DNA from: Nocardioides plantarum
Lineage (GTDB): Bacteria; Actinomycetota; Actinomycetes; Propionibacteriales; Nocardioidaceae
Direction of reading: 5' to 3'
DNA length: 64,000 nucleotides
Assembly (NCBI RefSeq): GCF_006346395.1
Contig: NZ_VDMS01000004.1
Span: 186,001 to 250,000 of the forward strand
Below the pieces are notes generated by a model, which saw only the letters and a list, made by a program, of their open reading frames with translations, was not told the DNA's origin and did no database searches. Positions 7,498 to 15,872 of the stretch are shown here, piece by piece. Made by a program: the position numbers and the translations under genes. How positions within the stretch are numbered: the first letter of the stretch is position 1; each line of letters starts with the position of its first letter.

Positions 7498-8406
7498 ATG
7501 CCCCGACCCTCGCCGCTGCGCGTGCTCCGCAACCGCGTCTACGTGCCGTGGGTGCCGATCCCGGAGGGCCGTCTGGTGGAGCTGTCGGGCCGCGGGACGA
7601 CGTACGTCACCGACACCGCCGGGCCCTCGCCCGACTCCCCCACGGTGGTCCTCCTGCACGCGTTGGGCTGCACGGGTCTGCTGACCTGGTTCCCGGCCAT
7701 CGGCCGGCTGTCCCGGAAGTACCGCGTCGTCACGCTCGACCAGCGCTGGCACGGCCAGGGCATCCAGAGCGACGCCTTCTCGCTCTACGACTGTGCCGAC
7801 GACGTGGCCGCCCTGGTCGAGGAGCTCGGCCTGCGCGACGTCATCGTCGCCGGCTACTCGATGGGGGGCGTGGTGGCCCAGCGCGTATGGCGCCAGCACC
7901 CCGACCTGGTCCGGGGCCTGGTGCTCTGCTCGACCACCGACCGGTTCCAGCTCAACCCGGCCGAGCGCCTGTTCTTCACCGGCATGGGTGCCACCATGCT
8001 GGGGCTGCGCGAGGTGTCCCGCTCCCGCACGGTCACGCGCGCCGCCCGGGCCGCGGCGGACGCCGTCGACCTCGCGCCGACCGACATCCAGGACTGGGCG
8101 ATGGCCGAGTTCCGCTCGACCAGTCCCTGGGCGGTCGGGCAGGCGCTGGCCGCGCTCGGTCGCCACCACTCCCGCCCCTGGCTGGACCGCATCGACGTGC
8201 CGACCGCGGTCGTGGTGACCACCCGGGACAAGGTGATCCCGGCCGCCCGCCAGGCCGGGCTCGCCCGCGCCATCCGCGGCGCCACCATGCACGAGGTCGA
8301 CTCCGGCCACGCCGCGTGCGTGCTGGAGTCGGAGAAGTTCGTGCCGGCCCTCCTCGAGGCGGTCGCCACCGTCAACGCGCGGCGGCGCGACTTCGCCCGC
8401 AGGTAG
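7498..8406 (+). CDS. Alpha/beta hydrolase
   Basis: 302 residues. The nucleophile elbow is GYSMGG (Ser121), with an acid in TTRDKVIPA and a histidine in DSGHAACV, completing the triad. HALGCTG near residue 54 forms the oxyanion region. An AGGAG ribosome site precedes ATG 7498. It is divergent from the igr-like operon and shares its KstR-box intergenic region, so an esterase or thioesterase role in steroid or lipid use is possible, but the substrate cannot be read. Confidence 0.85.
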   Translation: MPRPSPLRVLRNRVYVPWVPIPEGRLVELSGRGTTYVTDTAGPSPDSPTVVLLHALGCTGLLTWFPAIGRLSRKYRVVTLDQRWHGQGIQSDAFSLYDCADDVAALVEELGLRDVIVAGYSMGGVVAQRVWRQHPDLVRGLVLCSTTDRFQLNPAERLFFTGMGATMLGLREVSRSRTVTRAARAAADAVDLAPTDIQDWAMAEFRSTSPWAVGQALAALGRHHSRPWLDRIDVPTAVVVTTRDKVIPAARQAGLARAIRGATMHEVDSGHAACVLESEKFVPALLEAVATVNARRRDFARR

Positions 8407-8417
8407 CCGCCCACCGC

Positions 8418-8497
8418 GTCGGCCGAGGAGGTTGCGCGAGCAGCGGCACGCCCACCACGTCGGTCGAGGAGGTTGCGCTAGCAACCGTCTCGAGACC
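8418..8497. repeat. Dispersed palindromic repeat, one full and one decayed copy
   Basis: The full copy 8459-8497 starts GGTCGAGGAGGTTGCG and ends CGTCTCGAGACC, the reverse of 3846-3881. A decayed copy lies at about 8418-8446. The full copy includes the stop codon and last six or seven codons of the pseudouridine synthase gene on the other strand, and follows the hydrolase stop. Confidence 0.85.
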
Positions 8498-9422
8498 ACT
8501 GCGCCGCAGCGACCAGCGGCAGCCGCCGCGGACTCACGAACCGTCGCACGCCACCGTCGACGGGGTCCGCGTACTCGAGCTCGCTGGCCAGCAGCTGCAG
8601 CGGCCGACTGAAGTCGTCGACGTCGACCTCGAGGTCGACGGGGTAGAGCGGGTCGTCGACGATCGGCGCCCCCAGCCCCAGCAGGTGCAGACGCAGCTGG
8701 TGGGTGCGACCGGTCGTCGGGGTCAGCCGGTAGACCGCGAGGTCGTCACGGCGTTCCTCCACCTCGACGAGGGTCTCGGCGTTGACCGGCGCCCCCGGCA
8801 GGACCTCGGCGCGTCCGGTGCGCGGGATCGGCGCGATGTGGTTGCGCACCGTCGTCGGCTCGTCGAGCTCCGCGCGCCACGGCGCCAGCGCGCGGTACGT
8901 CTTGCCGACCGTGCCCCGCGCGAACATCGACTGGTACGCCGCCCGCCACGGCCGCTCCGTCGCGCAGAGCACCAACCCGGAGGTGACGCGGTCGAGGCGG
9001 TGCATCGGTGTCAGCTCGGGCAGTCCCAGCTCGTCGCGCAGCCGCACCACCAGGCTCTGCGTGACGTGCCGCCCGCGCGGCACCGTGGACAGGAACGCCG
9101 GCTTGTCGACCACGACCACGCGCTCGTCGCGGTGCACCACGGTGAGCTCGCCCGGCACCACGGGCTCCTCGCGCAGGTCGCGGTGGAACCAGACGAAGAC
9201 GTGCGCGGCGTAGGCGTCGTGGTCCTCGACCGGCCGCGCGTCGGCGTACACGAAGCGCCGTCCGGCCAGCAGGCCCTCGACGTCGACCCGCGCGTCCACG
9301 TGGTCGCGCAGCCACTCCCCCATGGTCGACCACGGCGCCGGTCGCGCCGGATCCCGGTGGGGCGTGCACACCCACGCCGCACTGAGGCCGTGCCGCGGCG
9401 GCAACGGGGATCGGGGCGGCAC
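8478..9422 (-). CDS. RluA-family pseudouridine synthase
   Basis: 314 residues. The catalytic aspartate is in MHRLDRVTSGL (about residue 143), with the RTHQLRLHL motif near 245 and VDDPLYP after it. It isomerises uridine in rRNA or tRNA; the exact site is unknown. It starts at GTG 9422, where the N-terminus PPRSPLPPRHGL matches related proteins. The last residues WSRDGC and the TAG are encoded by a dispersed repeat, so the native C-terminus has probably been replaced. Confidence 0.88.
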   Translation of the reverse strand: MPPRSPLPPRHGLSAAWVCTPHRDPARPAPWSTMGEWLRDHVDARVDVEGLLAGRRFVYADARPVEDHDAYAAHVFVWFHRDLREEPVVPGELTVVHRDERVVVVDKPAFLSTVPRGRHVTQSLVVRLRDELGLPELTPMHRLDRVTSGLVLCATERPWRAAYQSMFARGTVGKTYRALAPWRAELDEPTTVRNHIAPIPRTGRAEVLPGAPVNAETLVEVEERRDDLAVYRLTPTTGRTHQLRLHLLGLGAPIVDDPLYPVDLEVDVDDFSRPLQLLASELEYADPVDGGVRRFVSPRRLPLVAAAQWSRDGC

Positions 9423-9440
9423 GAGTCCTAGCGTGTCAGC

Positions 9441-9514
9441 ATGACCGAGACCCAGCGCGAGCCGACCCCGAGGACGGCGGCGAGCTCGCGACCGCCCTCG
9501 CCTTCCTCGACTGA
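9441..9514 (+). pseudogene. Remnant of a DinB/DUF664-like gene N-terminus
   Basis: A TAGCGT -10 box (9429-9434) sits 6 nt before ATG 9441, a typical leaderless start here. The first codons give MTETQRE. A one-base shift at about 9459-9461 then gives ADPEDGGELATALAFLD followed by TGA at 9512. That segment resembles the N-terminus of actinobacterial DinB/DUF664 proteins, which run about 170 residues. The rest is missing and odd-composition sequence follows. Family call is from memory of the motif. Confidence 0.5.
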
Positions 9515-9554
9515 GTCCGGTCGCCGAGGTTCGGGCCAGGCTGCGACACGGGGG

Positions 9555-9887
9555 TCAACCGTTCTCGCGTCCTGGCAGCCGAGCACCCGATAGGAAGGCT
9601 TCGTACACATCGCGCGCGTCGTCCTCCACGATCGGTCTTTGTGAGGAGTACCGCGCGTCGCTGCGGTCACGCTTGGGGCCTGAGATCCAGTACTCCTCAC
9701 GGGTCTCGGCGTCAACGAAGTTGGCGTCGTTGTTCGCGCCAGCGGTTCCTGTCACCCGTTGCAGTGTGCGGTCGTGAAAGTGTGCAGTTCGCCAAGACTT
9801 GGTGAAGTGCACCCATCCGACCCACGCAGGCCCTTGATCCAGGGGATGGCCGGTCTTCAGCTGAACGAACATCACCCGAGCCGGCAC
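9555..9887 (-). CDS. Small unknown protein in low-GC island
   Basis: 110 residues, function not recognised. It has aromatic-rich segments (GWVHFTKSWRTAHFHD) and acidic stretches, no membrane segment and no signal peptide. The start is GTG 9887, exactly 6 nt after a TAGGAT -10 box (9899-9894 on the minus strand), supporting a real leaderless gene. By eye its base composition is clearly less GC-rich than its neighbours, suggesting acquisition. Confidence 0.6.
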   Translation of the reverse strand: MPARVMFVQLKTGHPLDQGPAWVGWVHFTKSWRTAHFHDRTLQRVTGTAGANNDANFVDAETREEYWISGPKRDRSDARYSSQRPIVEDDARDVYEAFLSGARLPGRENG

Positions 9888-10028
9888 GGATTGATCCTAT
9901 GAGCTCGGCTCGCTGAGCGCCTGCTGCTTTCGCGCCACGCTGGGAGTGTCAACTGTGGCCGGGCGTCTGACGAATTCGTCAACCGCAGGTCTCGGACGAC
10001 AGCGCACTCAGCGCAGCATGCCCGAGCG

Positions 10029-10367
10029 CTAGTCGTCGACGTCATCCGAGCCGTCGTCGTCTGGGTCGTCTTCGATGTAGCCGGTGACGGGGTCGCAGAT
10101 TCCGAGGAAGTCACGGATGGCGTCGACGTGGTGAGCAGTCGTGCTCCGCTGGTGGTCCGAGCGCCGGCTGGTGAACCCGTAGCCGTAGGCCGGGTGAGTG
10201 CGGCGCGTGTAGTGGTAGGCCCCGGGTTGACTCATGTCGTAGACGACGCTGAATTCGATGCCATCGACCACGACCTCGAACGCGTCTGGTGACGGGCTCG
10301 ATCCGCTCTCGTCCACGGCGCAAGTCAACCACCCCAACCGGCCGATTGTCGGAATGTCCGGGCGCAT
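10029..10367 (-). CDS. Small unknown protein, acidic C-terminus
   Basis: 112 residues, not recognised. The middle (GIEFSVVYDMSQPGAYHYTRR) looks like a beta-rich fold, and the C-terminus ends in an aspartate run (DPDDDGSDDVDD). No motif gives a function. It lies in the same orientation as its two small neighbours within the compositionally odd stretch 9540-10740. The upstream region has only a weak -10 (TATGAG). Confidence 0.55.
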   Translation of the reverse strand: MRPDIPTIGRLGWLTCAVDESGSSPSPDAFEVVVDGIEFSVVYDMSQPGAYHYTRRTHPAYGYGFTSRRSDHQRSTTAHHVDAIRDFLGICDPVTGYIEDDPDDDGSDDVDD

Positions 10368-10429
10368 CGTCTCTCATAGAGGCGGTGCAACGACGCGTCG
10401 CAACAGCGCGAGGGACGCTGCGCAGTTGC

Positions 10430-10705
10430 TCAAGCTGTGATCTCGTCGCCTGACTCGATCGGCATGAATCCCCGGGTGGTCAACGGACTGTCGAGCGCTT
10501 CGGCGATCTGTTCGCGGACGTCGGTATCGCCGATCTCGTCGTGGGTGACGATGATGGCTGCGGTGCGGGTTCGTAGCCTTCCTAGGGCCGTCTCACGGTC
10601 CATCCCATCCCGAAGGTCGGTGATCGTTGCGAACACCGCTTTTCGGACGAGGGCGTCGCCCTCGTCGCTGAACATCCCGAATCGGATCGACAACTCTCCA
10701 TCCAC
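10430..10705 (-). CDS. Small unknown protein
   Basis: 91 residues, soluble, with mixed helices (EGDALVRKAVFATITDLRDG) and no known motif. GTG 10705 is 6 nt after a TACTGT -10 box (10717-10712 on the minus strand), again the leaderless pattern, which supports that the gene is real. Lower GC than flanking genes. Its function and any link with the other two small genes are unknown. Confidence 0.55.
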   Translation of the reverse strand: MDGELSIRFGMFSDEGDALVRKAVFATITDLRDGMDRETALGRLRTRTAAIIVTHDEIGDTDVREQIAEALDSPLTTRGFMPIESGDEITA

Positions 10706-10816
10706 GGCTCGACAGTAGAGGAGCCGTTGGACGACGAGATGCCCGATGCGCGTTGCCCGACCTTCGCGACCTGCCCCCTGTCCTCAACGCGGCGGTATGA
10801 CCCACCCACCACCCAC

Positions 10817-12052
10817 CTACGTCCGCATCGGGTAGGCCTCCACCGCGTGCCCCGCGTGTGCGACGCCGTGGTGGAAGGGGCAGAGCAGCTCCGCGTTCCG
10901 GAGGCTGGTCTCGCCTCCCTCGGACCAGGGGTGGGGGTGGTGGACGTGGCAGAGGTAGCCGGGGACGGTGCAGCCGTTGCGTTGGCAGTGCTGGTGTCGG
11001 GCAATCAGTGCGAGGCGTTGACGGGCGGTGTGGAAGCGGTGCCGGCGGCCCATCGAGACGACGTCGCCGGTGGCGTTCATCCAGATCGGGATGATGCCTG
11101 CTTCGCAGGCGAGGCGGAGGTAGTCGAGGTGGCTGATCTTGTGGCCGGTGTCGAGGCGGGCGACCTTGACCTTGCCCTCGAGGAGGTCGGCGTCGCCGAT
11201 GGCGATGACGGTGGCGTTGAGGCCGCCGAGCTTCGGGAGCTTCGACGCCGGGAAGCGGGCGACGTAGTCGCAGAGGGCCTTGCCGAGCTTCTCCGGCGTG
11301 GGGGTCTCCCAGTCGTAGGACCCGGCCCCCTGCTCGGCTCGCACGTGCTTCGGAGCGGCCAGTGCCGCGAGGGCCTTGCGAAGCATCTCGCCGTAGAGGG
11401 TCGGGATGACGAAGGTGCCGTGGGTCAGGCCCTCGCCGTCGTCGTACATCCGTAGTCGGGTCCTCTTCCTCGCCCGGGCCTCGGCCCTCGCGAGGGCTTC
11501 GGCCTCGCGGGCGTCGGCACAGTCGGGGTCGAGGCGGGCGTAGATCTCGTGACCCATGCGGCCCAGGGCGTCGGCGTCGTGGTCTGCCGCCTCGCCCAGC
11601 AGGAACGCCTCGGCGCGCTGCTTGTCGTGGTCGGTGACGTCGTCGTCGAGCAACGCGATCTTGTCGGCGATTGCCTGGGCCTGCTCGGCGTGGATCGCAC
11701 CGCGCGCGGTGGCGGCACGGGTGGGCTCCCATGCAGCCAGAGACGAGGCAAGCGCAGCCTTGCGTGCGGCCAGCCGGCCAGTGACGTTGGTGAGCTGACG
11801 CAGCCATTGAGTGACCCCGCGACACCCTGCAATGCCCGGTCTGTCCAGCGACACGGCCTGGCCGATCGCCCGGGCCTCGACCTCGGCCACCCCGGCGGCG
11901 ACGCGCGCGGCCAGGAGCACGACCCGGTCGGTGGTGGCCTCGTCCATCGACCACGCAGGCACGTCGGCCAGACCCTCGAGGTCGTCGAGCGCCGAGCACA
12001 GGAACGACTCGATCGGGTGGCCCGATCGAGTGGGGTCCTGGTGCTTGGTCAT
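10817..12052 (-). CDS. HNH endonuclease with DUF222 (13E12 repeat family)
   Basis: About 411 residues. The long helical N-terminal DUF222 domain is followed by a C-terminal HNH motif: C..C spacing in QHCQRNGCTVPGYLC, then HVHHPHPWSEGG and LLCPFHH. Such 13E12-type genes are multicopy in many actinobacteria, and their role is unsettled (mobile-element nuclease or toxin-like). I chose ATG 12052 over a TTG at 12064. Nothing nearby suggests an intron or intein. Confidence 0.85.
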   Translation of the reverse strand: MTKHQDPTRSGHPIESFLCSALDDLEGLADVPAWSMDEATTDRVVLLAARVAAGVAEVEARAIGQAVSLDRPGIAGCRGVTQWLRQLTNVTGRLAARKAALASSLAAWEPTRAATARGAIHAEQAQAIADKIALLDDDVTDHDKQRAEAFLLGEAADHDADALGRMGHEIYARLDPDCADAREAEALARAEARARKRTRLRMYDDGEGLTHGTFVIPTLYGEMLRKALAALAAPKHVRAEQGAGSYDWETPTPEKLGKALCDYVARFPASKLPKLGGLNATVIAIGDADLLEGKVKVARLDTGHKISHLDYLRLACEAGIIPIWMNATGDVVSMGRRHRFHTARQRLALIARHQHCQRNGCTVPGYLCHVHHPHPWSEGGETSLRNAELLCPFHHGVAHAGHAVEAYPMRT

Positions 12053-12234
12053 GGGTCTACCCAAGCACTCGCCACCGACAGTTCGAACGGACTTTCCCGC
12101 TCAACCACAGGGGTTGTGGACAACATCAGCAACGACTGACCTGTGGACGACTCACGGTCATCCCACCCACCTCGAACCCGACCCGCTCGCGTGGCGGCGC
12201 CGGCGTCACCCGGGCGCGCCCTAGGCTCCGGGGC

Positions 12235-12888
12235 ATGAACCGATGGGCCCGCCGGGCACGCACCGCTGCGGTCGTCGTCGTCGCCCTCGGTGCCGGCACC
12301 GTCGCCACGGCCAACGCCGTCGTGCTCACCCGCACCGACGACCGCGTCAAGACCGACCCCGCCGACCTCGCCCACGCGCAGGTGGCGATCGTGCCCGGGT
12401 CGCTGGTGCGCCCCGACGGGACGCTGGGCGCCGTGGTGTCCGAGCGCGTCGACGCGGCCGTCGCGCTCTACGACGCCGGCATCGTCGACAAGCTGCTGCT
12501 CTCGGGTGACAACGGCACCGAGCAGTACGACGAGCCCGACACGATGCGGGACGCGGTCCTGGCCGCCGGGGTGCCGCCCCAGGACGTCTTCACCGACTAC
12601 GCCGGCTTCAACACCTGGCACACGATGCGCCGCGCGCACGACGTGTTCGAGGTGAGCAGCGCCGTCGTGGTGACCCAGGACTTCCACGTCGCGCGGGCCG
12701 TCGACCTCGGCCGCGCCGCGGGACTCGACGTCCAGGGCTTCGTCGCCGGCGACGCCGGGTCGGGGGTCCGCGAGGTGCTCGCCCGGGTCCGCGGCTTCGG
12801 CGAGGCGACGCTCCACCCGGACGTCACCGGCGGACCCGTCATCCCGATCACCGGCGACGGCCGGGCGTCCTGGGCCGAGCGGCCCTGA
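12235..12888 (+). CDS. SanA/YdcF-like DUF218 membrane-anchored protein
   Basis: 217 residues. An N-terminal hydrophobic helix (about 9-30) anchors the chain, and the DUF218 core has VAIVPGS, LLLSGDNG, DYAGFNTWHTM and VVVTQDFHVARA. These match SanA/ElyC-type envelope proteins linked in other bacteria to cell-wall integrity. ATG 12235 is 7 nt after a TAGGCT -10 box (12222-12227), so probably leaderless. Confidence 0.82.
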   Translation: MNRWARRARTAAVVVVALGAGTVATANAVVLTRTDDRVKTDPADLAHAQVAIVPGSLVRPDGTLGAVVSERVDAAVALYDAGIVDKLLLSGDNGTEQYDEPDTMRDAVLAAGVPPQDVFTDYAGFNTWHTMRRAHDVFEVSSAVVVTQDFHVARAVDLGRAAGLDVQGFVAGDAGSGVREVLARVRGFGEATLHPDVTGGPVIPITGDGRASWAERP

Positions 12889-12905
12889 CCCGGCCGACCC
12901 GGTCC

Positions 12906-12933
12906 GACCCGGGACCCCACCGGGTCCCGGGTC
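12906..12933. terminator. Bidirectional hairpin terminator
   Basis: A perfect 12-bp stem (12906-12917 with 12922-12933) closes a 4-nt loop. It sits between the convergent stops at 12888 and 12941. There is no clear U-run, which is common in high-GC actinobacteria. Confidence 0.75.
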
Positions 12934-12940
12934 GTCGAGG

Positions 12941-14323
12941 TCAGAAGCCGGCCGTCTCGTTCTGATCGCGGGTCAGGTCGGCGAGCGCGGCCATGTCGGC
13001 GCGTACCTCCTCGTCGGAGGCGGCGAAGTCGTCGGCGATGATCACCAGCGCGTCCGCGGCCTGGTTGACGCTCAACGCGGTCTCGCTGGCCGCCGCGCTG
13101 ATCGCGGCGTTGAGGGCGTTCCACTCCGAGAACCCACCGGTGCGACCGAGACCGATCTCACCCGGGCGGTCCCACGGACCGGAGTCGACGCCGGTCATCG
13201 TGTCGCCGGCCGACTTGATCTCGGCGGAGATGTTGCGCATGTAGTCGTTGGCGACCGACTTGATCGTGGTGTACTCGGCCAGGATCTCTCCCGCCGGGTA
13301 GAGGCTGCTGCGATCGGTCACGTCGACCAGGCCGGGCGTCGCGAGCCGGTTCTGGTCCTGGGCGACGGCCTGCGCCGCAACGTCGGCGGCGTCGGCGATC
13401 CACTGCTCCTCCTTGCGGATGTCGCTGCTGAGCTTTTCCAGCGCCCCGCGGATGTTGTCGATCACCCCGAACGGGGTGTCCGCGCCCAGCGGCACCGGGG
13501 TCTCGTCCTCCGGCGGCGGCACGAAGGACGCCGCGAGGCCGGTGACGGTGCTGGCCACGCTCAGTGCCAGCTTGATGGCTCCGGTGAGCACCGTCCCGGA
13601 GACCGAGAAGATCGCGCCGACGACGCGGATCAGGGCCTGCACGTTGGCGCCGCCCCCGCGACAGGCCGCCATGGCGTTGCGGCCCTTCCCGGCGATGTCG
13701 GCGATCGCTGCCTGGGCCCGCACCCAGATCTCCTGCTCTCCGGCGACGCACCCCCACGAGACGCAGGCCGCCGCGCCCTGCGCGTTGACGACGTCGTCGA
13801 TCTTGTTGCTGAACGCCGACTCGAAGGCGAGCATGGCCGCCCCGTCCATGTTGGAGACGCGGTTCTGGATGGTCTGGATGTCGTCGAGGTTCTCGTTGCG
13901 TCCGAAGTGGTCGACGCCCGGACCGGTGTTGCCGTCCTCGCCGTAGGCGAAGCGCTCGGCCTGCCGCTGGGCCAGGGCCACCTGGTCGGCGAAGTTCTGC
14001 GGCTGGGGCATCTGCCACCAGGTGTCGAAGAGCCCGCGGACCTCGTTCCACCAGTAGTCGACCATCCCCTGCAGGTCCTCGAAGGGCAGCCCGTAGGACC
14101 CCGGGATGAGGAACAGGGACGGGTAGCCGTCCGGGATCGAGGTGACCTGGCCGCCGGGCACGAACGAGCTGCCCTCGTACTTGCCGCCCAGCGGGCTGAT
14201 CTTGATGTAGCTCCCACCGCCGAAGCTGCCCTCGAAGCCCTCCGAGGTCGATCCGTGGAAGCCGACCATGTCCATCGTCGAGGCGATCGCCTCGTCGACG
14301 ATCTCGCCCAGCAACGTGGCCAT
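12941..14323 (-). CDS. Large helical unknown protein, WXG100/ESX-like features
   Basis: 460 residues, alanine-rich and mostly helical, with a hydrophobic stretch at about 225-265 (VVGAIFSVSGTVLTGAIKL). The opening MATLLGEIVDEAI and tryptophan pairs (YWWNEV, DTWW) recall type VII secretion-associated proteins, but no ESX machinery is nearby and the call is loose. ATG 14323 is the first start after an in-frame TAG at 14339-14341. An ATG at 14347, with GGGGAGG upstream, is in the same frame but blocked by that TAG at codon 3. Confidence 0.6.
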   Translation of the reverse strand: MATLLGEIVDEAIASTMDMVGFHGSTSEGFEGSFGGGSYIKISPLGGKYEGSSFVPGGQVTSIPDGYPSLFLIPGSYGLPFEDLQGMVDYWWNEVRGLFDTWWQMPQPQNFADQVALAQRQAERFAYGEDGNTGPGVDHFGRNENLDDIQTIQNRVSNMDGAAMLAFESAFSNKIDDVVNAQGAAACVSWGCVAGEQEIWVRAQAAIADIAGKGRNAMAACRGGGANVQALIRVVGAIFSVSGTVLTGAIKLALSVASTVTGLAASFVPPPEDETPVPLGADTPFGVIDNIRGALEKLSSDIRKEEQWIADAADVAAQAVAQDQNRLATPGLVDVTDRSSLYPAGEILAEYTTIKSVANDYMRNISAEIKSAGDTMTGVDSGPWDRPGEIGLGRTGGFSEWNALNAAISAAASETALSVNQAADALVIIADDFAASDEEVRADMAALADLTRDQNETAGF

Positions 14324-14450
14324 CTGGCTGTACTCGAACTAGCTCATGATGCCGTGGATCCTCCCCGAAGGTGTAGGGCCGCCAAGCACGGCGACGTCCG
14401 GTCCCTACCCCCGGTCGTCGTTCGGCACACCTGCGGACCGCGAGCCGGCC

Positions 14451-15851
14451 CTACGGCTGCCCGGTGGGCATCCCGGCCAGCGCGGCGAGCCGGGCGACAC
14501 CCGGCGCGGTCCACTCGGCCAGCCGCTCGCGAGCGGCGTCCAGCGCCGCGGACCCGGGGTGGGCGGGGTCGACGCGAGCCGGGTTGAGGGCCACCCGGCT
14601 GGCCCACGCGGCGATGTCGGGCTCGGCGCCGAACGACGCCGCGGCCCGCATCCCGAGCACGTTCATGACCGCCCAGTCGGGCAGCGTGTCGCCGAACGAC
14701 GACGGTGGGCACAGCGCGTTCTTGGTCCCGTCGTCGTGACGGGTGGCCTCGACGTAGCCGGCCAGCGCTGCGCCGAAGCACGGGAAGCCGGCGCGGATCG
14801 GTTGCAGCGTGATCGCCTCGGGGCGCCAGATCGGTACCCGGGGCCGGCTCCGGAGCCCGTCGGCGGCACAGTGGACGACCACCGCGTCGTCGGCGACCCG
14901 CACCGATCCGCCGTCCAGCTCGAGGCGACCGCGGACCACCGACCGCACCCGCCGTCGTACGACGTGACCCACCGTGCGCAGCAGGTCGAGCTCCCAGGTG
15001 CCGAGGGTCGGTGCCTTGGCCATCGTCGGGGTCACCGACGGGTCGATGCGCAGCATGATGCCGGCGTCCTCGAGACGACCGAAGACCTCGTCGAGCGAGG
15101 CCGACACGGCCGCGGACCGCATCATCTCGGCGACCATGGCGAGGTAGACCTCGGGGTCGGGCTGCACGACCGCCCGGTTGAGCATCCACGGGTCGCGCGG
15201 TCGTACCCAGCACACCCGGTCGGGGTCGACGCCCCGGGTGAGCAGCCAGACGATCGCGTCGGTGGCGGTCTTGCCGGAGCCCGCGACGACGTACTGGCTG
15301 GGCTCGTCGTCGAGGCTCGGCAGGTCGTTGACGGCGACGACCCGGGCCCCGTCGCCGACCGTGAACGGCGGCGGCGTCTCGGCCGGCACCCGCGGTGCGA
15401 GGTAGCGCGCGTCGACCACCCGGCAGTGGTCGGGCACCACGAACCGCTCCCCCGTCGCGCGCGCGACGACGGTGCGATCACCGAGGTAGTCGCACCCGGC
15501 GTGCAGCTCGACGCGCCCCGGGCCGACCATCCGCTCGGCGAGGACCCGCTCGTAGTAGGCCGTGATCTCCGGGCCGCTCGCGCGCTCGTGCAGGCCCGCC
15601 TCGGGCCCGTCCTGCTGGATCTCGCCGCCGAGCACCGTGGAGGCGACCCCGTAGAACATCGAGGCCTGGTGCAGCCGCACGAACGGGTACGCCGCCCGCC
15701 AGTGCCCGCCCACGCCGTCGCGACGATCGACGAGCGCCACCCGGACGCCCGGCTCGGCGTGGTCGATCAGCGCGTCGGTGAAGGCCATGCCGGCGGCGCC
15801 GGCGCCCACCACGAGGTAGTCGACGTCGAGGGTCGTCGCTGTGCGTGTCAC
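14451..15851 (-). CDS. FAD/NAD(P)-binding oxidoreductase
   Basis: 466 residues. The N-terminal Rossmann motif is VVGAGAAGMAF (about 14-24), followed by DRRDGVGGHW, and a second dinucleotide site around VVAGSGKTATDAI (near 195). This is the flavoprotein monooxygenase/NAD(P)-binding layout. The reaction is unknown. It lies 21 bp downstream of the wax-ester synthase-like gene, so both are probably driven from the KstR-box promoter at 17353. Confidence 0.75.
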   Translation of the reverse strand: MTRTATTLDVDYLVVGAGAAGMAFTDALIDHAEPGVRVALVDRRDGVGGHWRAAYPFVRLHQASMFYGVASTVLGGEIQQDGPEAGLHERASGPEITAYYERVLAERMVGPGRVELHAGCDYLGDRTVVARATGERFVVPDHCRVVDARYLAPRVPAETPPPFTVGDGARVVAVNDLPSLDDEPSQYVVAGSGKTATDAIVWLLTRGVDPDRVCWVRPRDPWMLNRAVVQPDPEVYLAMVAEMMRSAAVSASLDEVFGRLEDAGIMLRIDPSVTPTMAKAPTLGTWELDLLRTVGHVVRRRVRSVVRGRLELDGGSVRVADDAVVVHCAADGLRSRPRVPIWRPEAITLQPIRAGFPCFGAALAGYVEATRHDDGTKNALCPPSSFGDTLPDWAVMNVLGMRAAASFGAEPDIAAWASRVALNPARVDPAHPGSAALDAARERLAEWTAPGVARLAALAGMPTGQP

Positions 15852-15872
15852 TCCGCCAACGTAGGACGCCCC

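Noticed and set aside
9428..9715. Minus-strand frame between the RluA-type and small unknown genes
   Set aside because: It overlaps a better supported gene at 9555-9887 and has no promoter or motif.
10817..12052. Group II intron or intein endonuclease
   Set aside because: The DUF222 plus HNH layout is the free-standing 13E12 type; no intron or intein boundaries are visible.
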